Numbered from the stretch's first letter, positions 28,312-37,767 are shown. The stretch: 64,000 nucleotides of DNA from Polaribacter sp. (GCA_018663625.1 JABJPX010000070.1:62001-126000), one strand, 5' to 3'. A program made the numbers and translations. Notes: generated from the letters alone by a model not told the origin.

Positions 28312-28793
28312 TACGAATTATTTTTCACAAATTTCTCTAAGTTCTCTTCTGACATTTGCACTACGGACCAATCACTTAAAATAGTGGCTCCTGTACTTTC
28401 ATAAAAATCAATCGCATTTGTATTCCAATCGATTACCTCCCAAGAAACCCTTTTTACACTAAGGCTGTGCGCATATTTTAAAACACGCGTATACAACGCT
28501 TTTCCAACCCCTAATTTTCTTTTTTTCTCAGTAACAATTAAATCTTCCAAATGTACAATCGGTCCTTTCCATGTAGAGTATCGCATATAAATAAGTGCAA
28601 TACCAATAATTGAAGAGGCTTCTTCTGCAACAAAAATTTTAAATTTTGGACTGTCAGAAAATCCATCTTTTTCGATATCGGCAACCGTTACCTCTACCGC
28701 TGTTGGTTCTTTCTCAAAAACAGCCAATTCAGTAATTAAATCTAAAACAGCAGATGCGTCTTGTTTCTTAGCTTCTCTTATATTAAAACTCAT
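28311..28793 (-). CDS. GNAT family N-acetyltransferase
   Basis: Acetyl-CoA-dependent acetyltransferase of 160 aa. The sequence resembles the diamine (spermidine/spermine) acetyltransferase group: IREAKKQDASAVLDLI, VHLEDLIVTEKKRKLGVGKA with the acetyl-CoA pyrophosphate loop (RKLGVGKALY), and WEVIDWNTNAIDFYESTGA. The substrate remains unknown. It is first in a two-gene unit with aspartokinase (1-base overlap) behind a good promoter. Confidence 0.85.
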   Translation of the reverse strand: MSFNIREAKKQDASAVLDLITELAVFEKEPTAVEVTVADIEKDGFSDSPKFKIFVAEEASSIIGIALIYMRYSTWKGPIVHLEDLIVTEKKRKLGVGKALYTRVLKYAHSLSVKRVSWEVIDWNTNAIDFYESTGATILSDWSVVQMSEENLEKFVKNNS

Positions 28794-28812
28794 GATTTCT
28801 TAATTTGTAAAT

Positions 28813-28841
28813 CAAAGATAAATGATTTGTATTCAATCAAA
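28813..28841 (-). promoter_or_regulatory. Promoter for GNAT-aspartokinase unit (TTTG-N17-TATCTTTG)
   Basis: On the minus strand TTTG (28838-28841) and TATCTTTG (28813-28820) are spaced 17 nt apart. The -7 box lies 19 nt before the ATG. Confidence 0.55.
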
Positions 28842-28968
28842 AATTTATGCGGAATAATAACGAAAAAAAAGTTTTGTCCAAAATTAAACCCTACTCCTAA
28901 AAAAGCTCGAAATCGTTGTAGTAGTTATAAAAAAACAGCATCTTTGTGATTGTAAAACGCAGCATATA

Positions 28969-29976
28969 ATGGCTAAAAAAAATCAAACTTTAGGAGAATT
29001 TATTATCGAAAACCAAAGTGATTTTCAATACTCTTCGGGAGAACTTTCAAGATTACTAAATTCAATTAGATTGGCTGCCAAGGTGGTAAATCATGAAGTA
29101 AACAAAGCAGGATTGGTAGATATTACGGGAGCTGCTGGCGACACAAACATACAAGGTGAAGACCAACAAAAGTTAGATGTCTATGCCAATGATGTTTTTA
29201 TACAAACCATGACAGACAGAAATATTGTTTGTGGAATTGCAAGTGAAGAAGAAGATGATTTCATTACAATTAATAGCCAAGATGAACTTCATCAAAATAA
29301 ATATGTTGTATTAATTGATCCTTTAGATGGTTCTTCTAATATTGATGTAAATGTTTCTGTTGGAACTATTTTTTCTATTTTCAGACGCGTTACTCCAGTT
29401 GGAACTCCAGTTGAACTAAAAGATTTCTTGCAAACAGGAGACCAACAAGTTGCCGCCGGCTATGTTGTTTATGGAACTTCTACCATGTTGGTATATACAA
29501 CTGGAAAAGGGGTAAATGGATTTACGCTAAATCCTGCTTTAGGAAGTTGGTATTTATCACATCCAAATATGCAATTTCCAGAGGACGGACAAATTTATTC
29601 TATAAATGAAGGAAACTATTTCGACTTTCCTGAAGGAATCAAAAAATACATTAAATATTGCCAATCAGAAGAAGAAGACAGACCTTATACCAGTAGATAT
29701 ATTGGCTCCTTGGTTTCTGACTTTCATAGAAACATGATAAAAGGAGGTATTTATATGTATCCTAAAAGCACAAAAAACCCAAAAGGAAAACTCCGATTGT
29801 TGTATGAATGTAGTCCGATGGCCTTTTTAGCAGAGCAAGCAAATGGCGTTGCATCTGATGGATATCACCGAATCATGGAAATAATACCTACAGAGCTACA
29901 CCAAAGAGTACCCTTTATTTGTGGGAGCAAAAACATGGTAAAAAAGGCTGAAGAATTTATGCAAAAATTCAAGTAA
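28969..29976 (+). CDS. fbp: Fructose-1,6-bisphosphatase, class I
   Basis: Gluconeogenic removal of the 1-phosphate of fructose 1,6-bisphosphate. 335 aa with the metal-binding signature [18 protein letters not shown], the upstream ASEEED metal ligands, and the active-site segment [20 protein letters not shown] near the C-terminus. Divergent from the GNAT gene; the sequence CATCTTTG upstream at about 28938-28945 deviates from TAnnTTTG by one base. It complements the aldolase at 9119. Confidence 0.97.
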   Translation: MAKKNQTLGEFIIENQSDFQYSSGELSRLLNSIRLAAKVVNHEVNKAGLVDITGAAGDTNIQGEDQQKLDVYANDVFIQTMTDRNIVCGIASEEEDDFITINSQDELHQNKYVVLIDPLDGSSNIDVNVSVGTIFSIFRRVTPVGTPVELKDFLQTGDQQVAAGYVVYGTSTMLVYTTGKGVNGFTLNPALGSWYLSHPNMQFPEDGQIYSINEGNYFDFPEGIKKYIKYCQSEEEDRPYTSRYIGSLVSDFHRNMIKGGIYMYPKSTKNPKGKLRLLYECSPMAFLAEQANGVASDGYHRIMEIIPTELHQRVPFICGSKNMVKKAEEFMQKFK

Positions 29977-30089
29977 TAAGCATCTTCTATTTCACTATAA
30001 GTTATCAAAAAGCAAACTTCTTGTAGAACTGTTTAATTATGGTTAAATTTACAATCACAAAAATTATATTAACTCTTAATACATAAAGA

Positions 30090-30698
30090 ATGGCTTTTAA
30101 ATTACCAGAATTAGGTTATGCGTATGATGCATTAGCACCAAACATTGATGCAAGAACTATGGAAATTCACCATACAAAACATCACAATGGATATACCACA
30201 AAATTAAACGGAGCAATTGAAGGAACAGCATTAGAAGGAAAATCTATTGAGGATATCCTAACGAATCTAGACATGAGCAATGGTGCTGTTAGAAATAATG
30301 GTGGTGGATTTTACAACCACTCATTATTCTGGTCAGTAATGAATCCGAATGACAAAGGAACACTTTCTGGAGAATTAAAAGATGCTATTGAAGCTGCTTT
30401 TGGTTCTAAAGAAGCTTTTATGGATGCTTTCTCTAAAGCCGCTGCAACTCAATTTGGTTCTGGATGGGCTTGGTTGTGTGTTCAGAAAGATGGAAAGGTT
30501 TCCGTTTGTTCTACTCCAAATCAGGACAATACTTTAATGCCAGGTGTTGGTTGTGGAGGAACTCCAATTTTAGGTTTGGATGTTTGGGAACACGCCTATT
30601 ATTTAAACTATCAAAACAGAAGACCTGATTATATCAGTGCTTTCTTTAATGTAGTAAACTGGAATGAAGTAGCAAGACGATTTGCAGCTGCAAAGTAA
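30090..30698 (+). CDS. sodA: Superoxide dismutase, Mn/Fe type (Mn-like residues)
   Basis: Detoxifies superoxide in the cytoplasm. 202 aa without signal peptide. Metal ligands are His27, His77 (NHSLFW), and Asp and His in [12 protein letters not shown]. Metal-discriminating positions look manganese-type: GGGFYNHS carries Gly where Fe enzymes carry Gln, and TPNQDNTLM supplies the second-sphere Gln at the Mn-SOD position. Cambialistic use of iron remains possible. It sits between fbp and a bidirectional terminator. Confidence 0.95.
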   Translation: MAFKLPELGYAYDALAPNIDARTMEIHHTKHHNGYTTKLNGAIEGTALEGKSIEDILTNLDMSNGAVRNNGGGFYNHSLFWSVMNPNDKGTLSGELKDAIEAAFGSKEAFMDAFSKAAATQFGSGWAWLCVQKDGKVSVCSTPNQDNTLMPGVGCGGTPILGLDVWEHAYYLNYQNRRPDYISAFFNVVNWNEVARRFAAAK

Positions 30699-30724
30699 TC
30701 GCTCGTTTTCTTATTGAAACTTAT

Positions 30725-30757
30725 AAAAAAACCCGAAGCAAAAGCTTCGGGTTTTTT
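30725..30757. terminator. Bidirectional terminator between sodA and htpX
   Basis: AAAAAACCCGAAGC and GCTTCGGGTTTTTT form a perfect stem with a 4-nt AAAA loop, flanked by A and T tracts; it can stop both converging genes. Confidence 0.9.
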
Positions 30758-30758
30758 A

Positions 30759-31715
30759 TTAGAATTGTTTTAAAACTTGAATCCGTTCTTTAATTGGTGG
30801 ATGTGTTGCAAACAAGCCATTGAAAAAAGAAACAACAGATTTGCTGTCTTTCTTCTTTGTTGGATGCTCTATAAATAGCTGTGCAACATCAGCTCTTTTT
30901 ACTGCTTCAATCCATGGGTCTTCAGAAATTTTTCGCAAAGCATTTGCCAAAGCCAATGGCTTTTTTGTCATTTGAGCAGCACCTGCATCGGCTAAAAACT
31001 CTCGTTTTCGAGAAAGAGAAAATCTAAAAAAGGAAGACAATAGCAGTCCAACAACACCTAAAAATAAGATGACAAAAACAGCGCCTCCTTCTTTTTTGCC
31101 TCGACTCCCTCCTCTTCCATAGAGCACAGACCTAAAGGCCAATTCGGTTACAAAAGCAAAAATACCTACAAAAATAATAGACACAATTAAAAGGCGTACA
31201 TCTCGATTGACAATATGTGTGAGTTCATGCGCAATTACTGCTTCCAACTCTTCGTCATTCAGTTTGTTTATAATCCCTCGAGATAGGGTTACCGCAAATG
31301 TTTTATCGCTTAATCCACTAGCATATGCATTTAAAGAATCATCTTCAATCAAAAAAATCTGAGGCATCTTCATTCCTTGAGAAATACAAAGGTTTTCAAC
31401 CAAATTATACACTCTCTTGTCCTCTTTCCTAGCTAATGATTTTGCTCCTGTTGCCTTTTGAATCATTGAAGAATGAGAAAACCATGCGATCAAAAACCAA
31501 GCAGCAACTCCGATTAAAACTAAGGGAATCGTTGTTAAAAAGGTAGTATTTATTGCTGAAATAGGAACTGCTGTTCCTTCCTCTGCTACATAAGAAATAG
31601 AAATGAAAAAAAAGAGCCAAACCAATCCAAGTAATAATAGTGGAAAAGCAATAAGGAGCGCAATCGATTTGTAATTGTTTCTCCTTATTTGAGATTGTAA
31701 ACCAACATATTTCAT
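30759..31715 (-). CDS. M48 family zinc metallopeptidase (HtpX-like)
   Basis: Membrane-bound zinc peptidase probably for membrane protein quality control. 318 aa with two N-terminal membrane segments (about 18-42 and 55-78), the catalytic HELTH motif in AVIAHELTHIVNRD, further membrane segments (about 175-200 and 215-235) and the downstream Glu ligand in SRKREFLADAGAAQMT. It follows lemA by 3 nt. The lemA-htpX pairing is common in bacteria and suggests joint function. Start supported by spacing. Confidence 0.9.
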   Translation of the reverse strand: MKYVGLQSQIRRNNYKSIALLIAFPLLLLGLVWLFFFISISYVAEEGTAVPISAINTTFLTTIPLVLIGVAAWFLIAWFSHSSMIQKATGAKSLARKEDKRVYNLVENLCISQGMKMPQIFLIEDDSLNAYASGLSDKTFAVTLSRGIINKLNDEELEAVIAHELTHIVNRDVRLLIVSIIFVGIFAFVTELAFRSVLYGRGGSRGKKEGGAVFVILFLGVVGLLLSSFFRFSLSRKREFLADAGAAQMTKKPLALANALRKISEDPWIEAVKRADVAQLFIEHPTKKKDSKSVVSFFNGLFATHPPIKERIQVLKQF

Positions 31716-31718
31716 GGT

Positions 31719-32282
31719 TTAAAAACTAATTTTTGGCGCTTCGTCTAATTGCTTTCTTTGGGCAACACCTAAGTCAAACATTGGTTCTTTTTTGAAAGAA
31801 AACATACCCGCAATCATATTAGAAGGAAAAGTTTCTACGGCATTGTTAAATTCTTTTGTGGAAGAATTAAAAAATCTTCTCACTGCAGACAATTTATTTT
31901 CAATGTCAGAAATCTCTTCCTGAAACTGCATAAAGTTGCTGCTTGCCTTTAAATCTGGATAAGCTTCTACCGCAACATTCAGTCCACTTAAAGCGGAGGT
32001 TAATTGATTTTCTGCTGCTATTTTCTCACTGATCGTCGCTGCATTTATAGCTCCAGATCTTGCAGCTGTTACATTTGTCAAAACCTTTTCTTCATGCTTC
32101 ATATACCCTTTAACAGTTTCTAATAATTGGGGAATTAAATCATGACGTTGTTTTAGTTGCACATCGATATCTGCAAAAGCATTTTCTCTGTTGTTTCTCA
32201 ACTTCACTAATCGGTTATAATAGGAAACAAGAAGCAATAACAAGATAACAACGGATACTACGATAATAATTGTTGTTGACAT
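31719..32282 (-). CDS. LemA family protein
   Basis: Single-pass membrane protein of unclear function. 187 aa: an N-terminal transmembrane helix (about 4-22, IIIVVSVVILLLLLVSYYNR) followed by a long coiled helical bundle with the family signature NRENAFADIDVQLKQRHDLI and NLVETVKGYMKHE-type segment (LLETVKGYMKHEEKVLTNVTAARS). It lies 3 nt upstream of the HtpX-like peptidase in the same unit and has a well-placed promoter. Confidence 0.93.
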   Translation of the reverse strand: MSTTIIIVVSVVILLLLLVSYYNRLVKLRNNRENAFADIDVQLKQRHDLIPQLLETVKGYMKHEEKVLTNVTAARSGAINAATISEKIAAENQLTSALSGLNVAVEAYPDLKASSNFMQFQEEISDIENKLSAVRRFFNSSTKEFNNAVETFPSNMIAGMFSFKKEPMFDLGVAQRKQLDEAPKISF

Positions 32283-32305
32283 AGAAATTTATTTTTTGAG
32301 TTTCT

Positions 32306-32337
32306 CAAAGATAACTGTTTCTTAAAAAGCAAACAAA
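32306..32337 (-). promoter_or_regulatory. Promoter for lemA-htpX (TTTG-N20-TATCTTTG)
   Basis: On the minus strand TTTG (32334-32337) and TATCTTTG (32306-32313) are spaced 20 nt apart; the box lies 23 nt before the lemA ATG. The upstream element overlaps the end region of the amidotransferase gene. Confidence 0.6.
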
Positions 32338-32342
32338 TGGTG

Positions 32343-34241
32343 TTAATAGGCTCTTTTATTATTGCCTTCATAGAAATTAATGAATGCCTGATTTACAACC
32401 CGGTTTCCTCCTGGAGTAGGGTAATCTCCTGTGAAATACCAATCTCCCAAATTGTCTGGACATGCCTTGTGTAAGTTCTCAACAGATTGATAAATAACTT
32501 CAATTTCTGCTTTGATATCTTTTGTTTTTAACATTTCTGCAATTTTTTCAGAAATTTCTGCTGATGTAAAAGGAGCATAAATTTCTTTCACATAATTGAT
32601 AATTTCAGCATCTGCTTTGCCGTGTTGTGCTTTCGATTTTTTATAAATGCTATCTACAATACTATATTGATTGGTGTCTTTTAATAATTCGACCGCAGCC
32701 TTAAAAGCGATAAAAGCATCGATTCTAGCCATATCGATTCCATAACAATCTGGATACCGAATTTGTGGCGCAGAAGAAACGACAATAATTTTTTTAGGTG
32801 CTAGTCTGTCTAATATTTTGATAATACTTTTCTTCAACGTAGTTCCACGAACGATACTATCATCGATAATTACCAAGTTGTCTGTTGGCTTTACTACCCC
32901 GTAGGTAACATCATATACATGTTCTATTAAATCATCTCTACTGCTATCATCGGCAATAAAGGTTCTTAATTTCACATCTTTAATTGCGATCTTTTCAAAA
33001 CGAGCTCTTTCTGATAAAATTTGCGTTACTTTTTGTGCAGATAATGCTTTTCCTCCCGCTAAAATTTTTGCTGTTTTTTGTTGGTTTAATAAATCTTCTG
33101 CTGCTGCTGTCATTCCATAGAATGAAGTTTCTGCAGTATTCGGAATGTATGAAAACACCGTGTTTGCAATGTCTGAATCGATTGAATTTAAAATCTGTGG
33201 AAATACTAATTTTCCTAAATTTTTACGCTCTTCATAGATGCTTGCATCACTTCCTCTCGAAAAGTAAATCCGCTCAAAAGAACAGGATTTTTTCTCTTGC
33301 TGATCTAGTACAGATTCAATGGATGTTTTTCCGTTTTTCTTGATAATTAAAGCATGTCCTCTTTCTAATTCTTTAACCTCTTCAATCTTCACATTAAAAA
33401 CCGTTTGTATCACGGGTCTTTCGGATGCAACTACAACAACTTCATCATCTTCATAGAAAAAAGTAGGTCGAATTCCATTGGGATCTCTTAAAACAAAAGC
33501 ATCTCCATGTCCTACTAAACCGGCCATGGCATAACCACCATCCCAGTTTTTTGCAGATCTTTTTAAAACATTTTGTAAGTCTAAATTTTCTTCAATAAAA
33601 GGAGACGCATCTTTTTTACTAAAGCCTTGTTCTTTTGCTCTTGCATACAAACTGGCAACCTCATCTTCTAAAAAGTGACCGATTTTTTCCATTACAGTTA
33701 CCGTATCTGTAAACTCTTTTGGGTGTTGTCCCAACTCTACCAACTCCTCTAGCAATTGCGTAGAATTGGTCATGTTAAAATTACCAGCAACAATTAAGTT
33801 TTGATGACGCCAATTGCTTTGACGCATAAAAGGGTGCACACTTTCAATACTATTTTTACCAAAAGTACCATAACGAACGTGTCCAAGAAACAAGTTTCCA
33901 ATGTAGGGCATGTTTTCTTCTTGCCAGGAAACATCGTCTTTTTTATCAGGATTTTGTTCAAAAACACCATTGAGTCGTTCGTTTATTTGTCCAAATATAT
34001 CTTGAATCGGCTGTGATTTATTAGATCGAACTCTACTTACATATCTTGTCCCTGGAGATACATTAAATTTTACACTTGCAAAACCGGCGCCGTCTTGACC
34101 ACGATTGTGCTGTTTCTCCATTAACAAATACATTTTATTAATTCCGTAAAAAGCGGAACCGTATTTATCTTTATAAAATTGTAAAGGTTTTTTTAATCGA
34201 ACAAGTGCAATTCCACATTCGTGTTTAATAGCGTCACTCAT
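32343..34241 (-). CDS. Amidophosphoribosyltransferase, long (632 aa) PurF-like form
   Basis: Glutamine-PRPP amidotransferase family, which makes phosphoribosylamine, the first purine intermediate. The N-terminal class II glutaminase has Cys9 after an 8-residue leader (HECGIALVRL), consistent with propeptide removal, plus GHVRYGTFG and NRGQDGAG. The phosphoribosyltransferase domain has VIIDDSIVRGTTLKKSI. At 632 aa it is about 130 residues longer than usual PurF, with an insertion-rich glutaminase part and a C-terminal extension (DLGDWYFTGDYPTPGGNRVVN). It may be a paralogue of a standard PurF elsewhere, or the working enzyme. A PfkB kinase lies upstream. Confidence 0.82.
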   Translation of the reverse strand: MSDAIKHECGIALVRLKKPLQFYKDKYGSAFYGINKMYLLMEKQHNRGQDGAGFASVKFNVSPGTRYVSRVRSNKSQPIQDIFGQINERLNGVFEQNPDKKDDVSWQEENMPYIGNLFLGHVRYGTFGKNSIESVHPFMRQSNWRHQNLIVAGNFNMTNSTQLLEELVELGQHPKEFTDTVTVMEKIGHFLEDEVASLYARAKEQGFSKKDASPFIEENLDLQNVLKRSAKNWDGGYAMAGLVGHGDAFVLRDPNGIRPTFFYEDDEVVVVASERPVIQTVFNVKIEEVKELERGHALIIKKNGKTSIESVLDQQEKKSCSFERIYFSRGSDASIYEERKNLGKLVFPQILNSIDSDIANTVFSYIPNTAETSFYGMTAAAEDLLNQQKTAKILAGGKALSAQKVTQILSERARFEKIAIKDVKLRTFIADDSSRDDLIEHVYDVTYGVVKPTDNLVIIDDSIVRGTTLKKSIIKILDRLAPKKIIVVSSAPQIRYPDCYGIDMARIDAFIAFKAAVELLKDTNQYSIVDSIYKKSKAQHGKADAEIINYVKEIYAPFTSAEISEKIAEMLKTKDIKAEIEVIYQSVENLHKACPDNLGDWYFTGDYPTPGGNRVVNQAFINFYEGNNKRAY

Positions 34242-34288
34242 TGGTAGTTTGGTTTTAGTTGTCTGTTGTTAATCTTTCTGTTATTGTA

Positions 34289-34320
34289 AAAAAAAATCCG
34301 TAGTCGAAACTGCGGATTAA
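34289..34320 (-). terminator. Rho-independent terminator after the PfkB kinase gene
   Basis: AATCCGTAG and CTGCGGATT form a stem (one G-T wobble) around a short loop directly after the pfkB-family stop; the A run at 34287-34296 gives the U tract on the minus strand. Confidence 0.8.
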
Positions 34321-34322
34321 AA

Positions 34323-35249
34323 TTAAGCTAATTTTATATCAAATTGAGTTAAATCTTTAAAAGCTTGCAAACGAGCTTTAACTTCATCTGCAGTGAGCGT
34401 TTGCATTCGGTCTGTTCCAAACTTCTCTACACAGAAAGAAGCCAAGTTAGAACCAAATATAATTGCATTTTTCATGTTTTCGAAAGAAATGTCTTCAGTT
34501 TTTGCTAAATACCCACAAAAACCTCCTGCAAAAGTGTCTCCTGCTCCAGTTGGATCAAAAACTTCAGCCAATGGTAGTGCTGGTGCATAAAACATTTTCT
34601 CCTCATGAAACAACAATGCGCCATGTTCTCCTTTCTTAATCACAACATATTTTGGACCCATTAAATGAATCTTTTTGGCAGCGTTTACTAAAGAATATTC
34701 TCCTGAAAGTTGTCTCGCTTCTTCATCATTAATGGTAATTACGTCTACTCTTTTTAAAACAGTATGTAAATCTTCCAAAGCAATGTCCATCCAAAAATTC
34801 ATGGTATCTAAAACAACTAATTTTGGACTTTCTGTCATTTGGTCTAAAACAGATGCTTGTGTTAGTGGGTGTAAATTCCCCAGCATTACAATCCCTGCAT
34901 CTTTAAAATTTTCTGGAACAACTGGTGCAAATTTTTCAAGTACATTTAACTCTGTGATTAAAGTATCTCGGGAGTTCATATCATTATGATATTTTCCACT
35001 CCAGAAAAAAGTTTTTCCTTCTTTTATAACTTCAACACCATCGGTATTGATTCCTTTTGCATTCATCATTTCTAAATACGAAGCTGGAAAATCTCCTCCC
35101 ACGACAGAAACAACTCCTGTTTCTACTCCAAATTGACTTGCTGACAATCCGATATAAGACCCAGAACCGCCTAAAATTTTATCTGTTTTCCCAAAAGGGG
35201 TTTCAATTGCATCAAAAGCGACCGTTCCAACTGCTAATAGTTTGCTCAT
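34323..35249 (-). CDS. PfkB/ribokinase family sugar or nucleoside kinase
   Basis: ATP-dependent kinase of 308 aa. It shows the N-terminal glycine-rich GGSGSYIGLSASQFG, the phosphate-binding KKGEHGALLF, and the PfkB signature 2 with catalytic Asp, DPTGAGDTFAGGFCGYLA. It is close in style to ribokinase/adenosine kinase-type proteins, but the substrate cannot be assigned. Neighbouring the PurF-like gene suggests a role around ribose-phosphate or purine salvage; this is inference, and a terminator separates the two. Confidence 0.85.
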   Translation of the reverse strand: MSKLLAVGTVAFDAIETPFGKTDKILGGSGSYIGLSASQFGVETGVVSVVGGDFPASYLEMMNAKGINTDGVEVIKEGKTFFWSGKYHNDMNSRDTLITELNVLEKFAPVVPENFKDAGIVMLGNLHPLTQASVLDQMTESPKLVVLDTMNFWMDIALEDLHTVLKRVDVITINDEEARQLSGEYSLVNAAKKIHLMGPKYVVIKKGEHGALLFHEEKMFYAPALPLAEVFDPTGAGDTFAGGFCGYLAKTEDISFENMKNAIIFGSNLASFCVEKFGTDRMQTLTADEVKARLQAFKDLTQFDIKLA

Positions 35250-35274
35250 TTCTTATATTTTATGCGTAATTTTG
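35241..35274 (+). promoter_or_regulatory. Promoter for sufE unit (TTTG-N22-TAATTTTG)
   Basis: TTTG (35241-35244) and TAATTTTG (35267-35274) are 22 nt apart. The -33 element overlaps the first codons of the divergent kinase gene. The box is 49 nt before the sufE ATG. Confidence 0.5.
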
Positions 35275-35323
35275 CAAGGTGCAAAAAACGCTTTTTTTAA
35301 AGCCGTAAAAATAAGTTTAAAAA

Positions 35324-35749
35324 ATGACTATCAAAGAAATACAAGAAGAAATTATTGATGAGTTTTCTATGTTTGATGATTGGATGGATCGGTACCAATA
35401 TATTATAGACTTAGGGAAATCGTTGCCCATAATTGAATCAAAATTTAAATTAGATGAAAATTTAATTAAAGGCTGCCAATCTAAAGTTTGGTTGTATTCT
35501 GAGTTAGAAAATGATATGATAAAATACTCCGCAGACAGCGATGCTATTTTAACAAAAGGAATCGCAGCACTGCTAATACGGGTGTATTCTGGGCAGAAAC
35601 CCAATGATATCTTAACAGCTGAAACTCGTTTTATCGATGAAATCGGACTTAAAGAACACTTAAGTCCTACACGAGCAAATGGCTTGGTTTCGATGATTAA
35701 ACAAATAAAATTGTATGCAATTGCGCAACAAACAAAATTAGAAAATTAA
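35324..35749 (+). CDS. sufE: SufE family Fe-S assembly sulfur acceptor
   Basis: Accepts persulfide sulfur from the cysteine desulfurase SufS. 141 aa with the active-site cysteine in LIKGCQSKVWL and the typical YQYIIDLGKSLPI and GLKEHLSPTRANGLVSMIKQIK segments. It is the first of three same-strand genes (sufE, sufT-like, DUF2480) with 11 nt to the next. The main suf genes are not in the window. Confidence 0.93.
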   Translation: MTIKEIQEEIIDEFSMFDDWMDRYQYIIDLGKSLPIIESKFKLDENLIKGCQSKVWLYSELENDMIKYSADSDAILTKGIAALLIRVYSGQKPNDILTAETRFIDEIGLKEHLSPTRANGLVSMIKQIKLYAIAQQTKLEN

Positions 35750-35760
35750 TATTTTACAAA

Positions 35761-36081
35761 ATGACAGATAAAGAATTAGAAGAGATTGGAGATAAAATTG
35801 TACGTGTCTTAAAGACCATTTACGATCCAGAAATTCCTGTAGATATTTATGAATTGGGTTTAATTTATGATGTTTTTGTTTCTGAAGAAAACAATGCAAA
35901 AATATTAATGACGTTGACCTCTCCAAACTGTCCCGTTGCAGAAAGTTTACCGGTGGATATCGAAGAGAAAGTAAAGTCGATCGCAGAAATCAATAATTGT
36001 GAAGTAGAAATTACTTTTGATCCTACATGGACACAAGAAATGATGAGTGAAGAAGCAAAACTAGAATTGGGAATGCTTTAA
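35761..36081 (+). CDS. SufT-like MIP18/DUF59 family Fe-S maturation protein
   Basis: 106 aa protein of the DUF59/MIP18 family that helps iron-sulfur cluster assembly or transfer. Family signature: IYDPEIPVDIYELGLIYDV, then MTLTSPNCPVAESLP with the conserved cysteine, then FDPTWTQEMMSEEAKLELG. It sits 11 nt after sufE, which supports a SUF role. Assignment as SufT proper versus a related PaaD-like protein is based on this context. Confidence 0.88.
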   Translation: MTDKELEEIGDKIVRVLKTIYDPEIPVDIYELGLIYDVFVSEENNAKILMTLTSPNCPVAESLPVDIEEKVKSIAEINNCEVEITFDPTWTQEMMSEEAKLELGML

Positions 36082-36176
36082 GTGAATTTTATCCTTAGCA
36101 AAACCAAAAAAAAAAAACTTCCTGAAGCTCTTTTGAAAAATTGGGATTCCTTGTTAATTTTTGAAACTTTAAAAAA

Positions 36177-36686
36177 ATGGAAAAAGAAATCATCAACCGT
36201 GTTGCAAATAGTAAACTGAAGACTTTTGATCTTGAGGAAATTTATCCTGAAGGAAAAAGAGTCCTCTTTGATATTAAAGATTGGTTGTTTGAAGAAATTA
36301 TTTTAAAGGAAGTCGACTTTAGAGTTTCCGTTAAAAATCATGATTGGTCGCAATACAAAAACTCTTTTGTTGCAGTACATTGCTCTGTAGACGCCATTAT
36401 TCCATCGTGGGCTTTTATGCTGATCGCTGCCGAAATAACGCCGTTTGCAAACAAGGTTGTTATTGGCGATTTAACCTTATTAGAAACCGTAATTTATCAA
36501 GAATTATTGGAATTTATAGATTTCAAACCTTTTGCAGATGTGCCTGTTATTATAAAAGGCTGTGCCGAAAAACCAATTCCTAATAGTGCTTTTGCTTTTT
36601 TAATTCATAAATTACAACCGATTGCAGCTTCTATTTTATTTGGAGAAGCGTGTTCTACGGTGCCGCTTTACAAAGCAAAAAAATAA
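36177..36686 (+). CDS. DUF2480 family protein
   Basis: 169 aa cytosolic-looking protein of a Bacteroidota family without assigned function. Recognisable segments are INRVANSKLKTFDLEE, FDIKDWLFEEIILKEVDFR, DAIIPSWAFMLIAAEI and KGCAEKPIPNSAFAFLI. No signal peptide or membrane helix. It follows the SufT-like gene by about 95 nt on the same strand, suggesting but not proving a link with Fe-S metabolism; two conserved-looking cysteines (in VHCSVDA and KGCAEK) are compatible with this. Confidence 0.8.
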   Translation: MEKEIINRVANSKLKTFDLEEIYPEGKRVLFDIKDWLFEEIILKEVDFRVSVKNHDWSQYKNSFVAVHCSVDAIIPSWAFMLIAAEITPFANKVVIGDLTLLETVIYQELLEFIDFKPFADVPVIIKGCAEKPIPNSAFAFLIHKLQPIAASILFGEACSTVPLYKAKK

Positions 36687-36837
36687 CCTATTTATCGGAG
36701 GCTTTAAAATAGTAATAAACCCATTTAACCAAACCCAAAAATAATCTTCCAACCTTTCTTTCGTTTAAGAATAAGACTACCTCCAACTTGAAACTTTGAT
36801 CCAAAAAACTAAATAAGGAATGTATTTCTTCAAAAAA

Positions 36838-37761
36838 ATGAAAATGAAAAAATCACTATTCTCAGTTCTATTTCTGAGCATTGGCTTTTTCGCACATGCG
36901 CAAACTGCTGAAGAACTCAAAAAAGAGCAAGCACCTAAAAAGGCACAAGTTGCAAAACTAAAAAGAGAAATTGCAGCCTTACAATTAAAAATTGATGTAC
37001 TTCCTGGCTGGAGAATCGGTGCTTTCGGAACCATTGGCGGGAGCCTTTCAGGCTTTAAAAATTGGTACTCGAAAACAGCACCCAATGCAAGTGCTGGAAA
37101 TATTGGAATCACCATCAATGGATTTGCAAATCTAATTCAAGAAGATTTTTTTTGGAAAAATTCTGGAACCGTAAATTTAGGTTGGGTACAATTAGACGAT
37201 AAATCAATCGATGGAGATGAGGGGTTCGAAACCGCCACCGATATTTTTACGATCACTTCACTGTATGGAAAACGAATCAATAAAAAATGGGCGGCTTCTG
37301 CTTTGGTTGAATACAGAACTTCCTTAATTGATAATTTTAACGACCCTGGTTATTTAGATTTTGGGGGTGGTTTTACCTGGACACCTATTAGCAAATTGGT
37401 TGTTGTAATTCACCCAGGAAATTACAATTTTGTTTATAGCAAAGGAGAAACTGTTTTTGAATCTTCTTTAGGGGCAAAGGTGGTTGCAGATTTTGCAACA
37501 AAAATTAAAAAATTAAGTATAAAATCTAACTTATCTGTATACCAGAGTTATAAAACATCGGACTTGTCTAACTGGACATTGACAAATGCACTTGGATATA
37601 CATTGTTTAAAGGAATTGGACTTGGGTTTGAGCTTGGTTTGCGTCAAAACAAACAAGAGGCTTTAAACAACGCATTAATGACGGATACGAATGCAACTTT
37701 TAAAACGATCGCCAATAAATTACAATCCTATTGGCTATTGGGAATGAGTTATGCATTCTAA
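36838..37761 (+). CDS. DUF3078 family exported protein, probable outer membrane barrel
   Basis: Unknown function. The signal peptide (MKMKKSLFSVLFLSIGFFAH, cleavage near AQT) is followed by a short basic helix (about 22-48, EELKKEQAPKKAQVAKLKRE) and a beta-rich domain (LPGWRIGAFGTIGGSLSGFKNWY, NSGTVNLGWVQ, YLDFGGGFTWTP, and a terminal strand YWLLGMSYAF), typical of Bacteroidota DUF3078 outer membrane proteins. I prefer the ATG at 36838 over 36820 because it gives a cleaner signal peptide; 36844 is also possible. Terminator follows. Confidence 0.78.
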   Translation: MKMKKSLFSVLFLSIGFFAHAQTAEELKKEQAPKKAQVAKLKREIAALQLKIDVLPGWRIGAFGTIGGSLSGFKNWYSKTAPNASAGNIGITINGFANLIQEDFFWKNSGTVNLGWVQLDDKSIDGDEGFETATDIFTITSLYGKRINKKWAASALVEYRTSLIDNFNDPGYLDFGGGFTWTPISKLVVVIHPGNYNFVYSKGETVFESSLGAKVVADFATKIKKLSIKSNLSVYQSYKTSDLSNWTLTNALGYTLFKGIGLGFELGLRQNKQEALNNALMTDTNATFKTIANKLQSYWLLGMSYAF

Positions 37762-37767
37762 AAAAAC

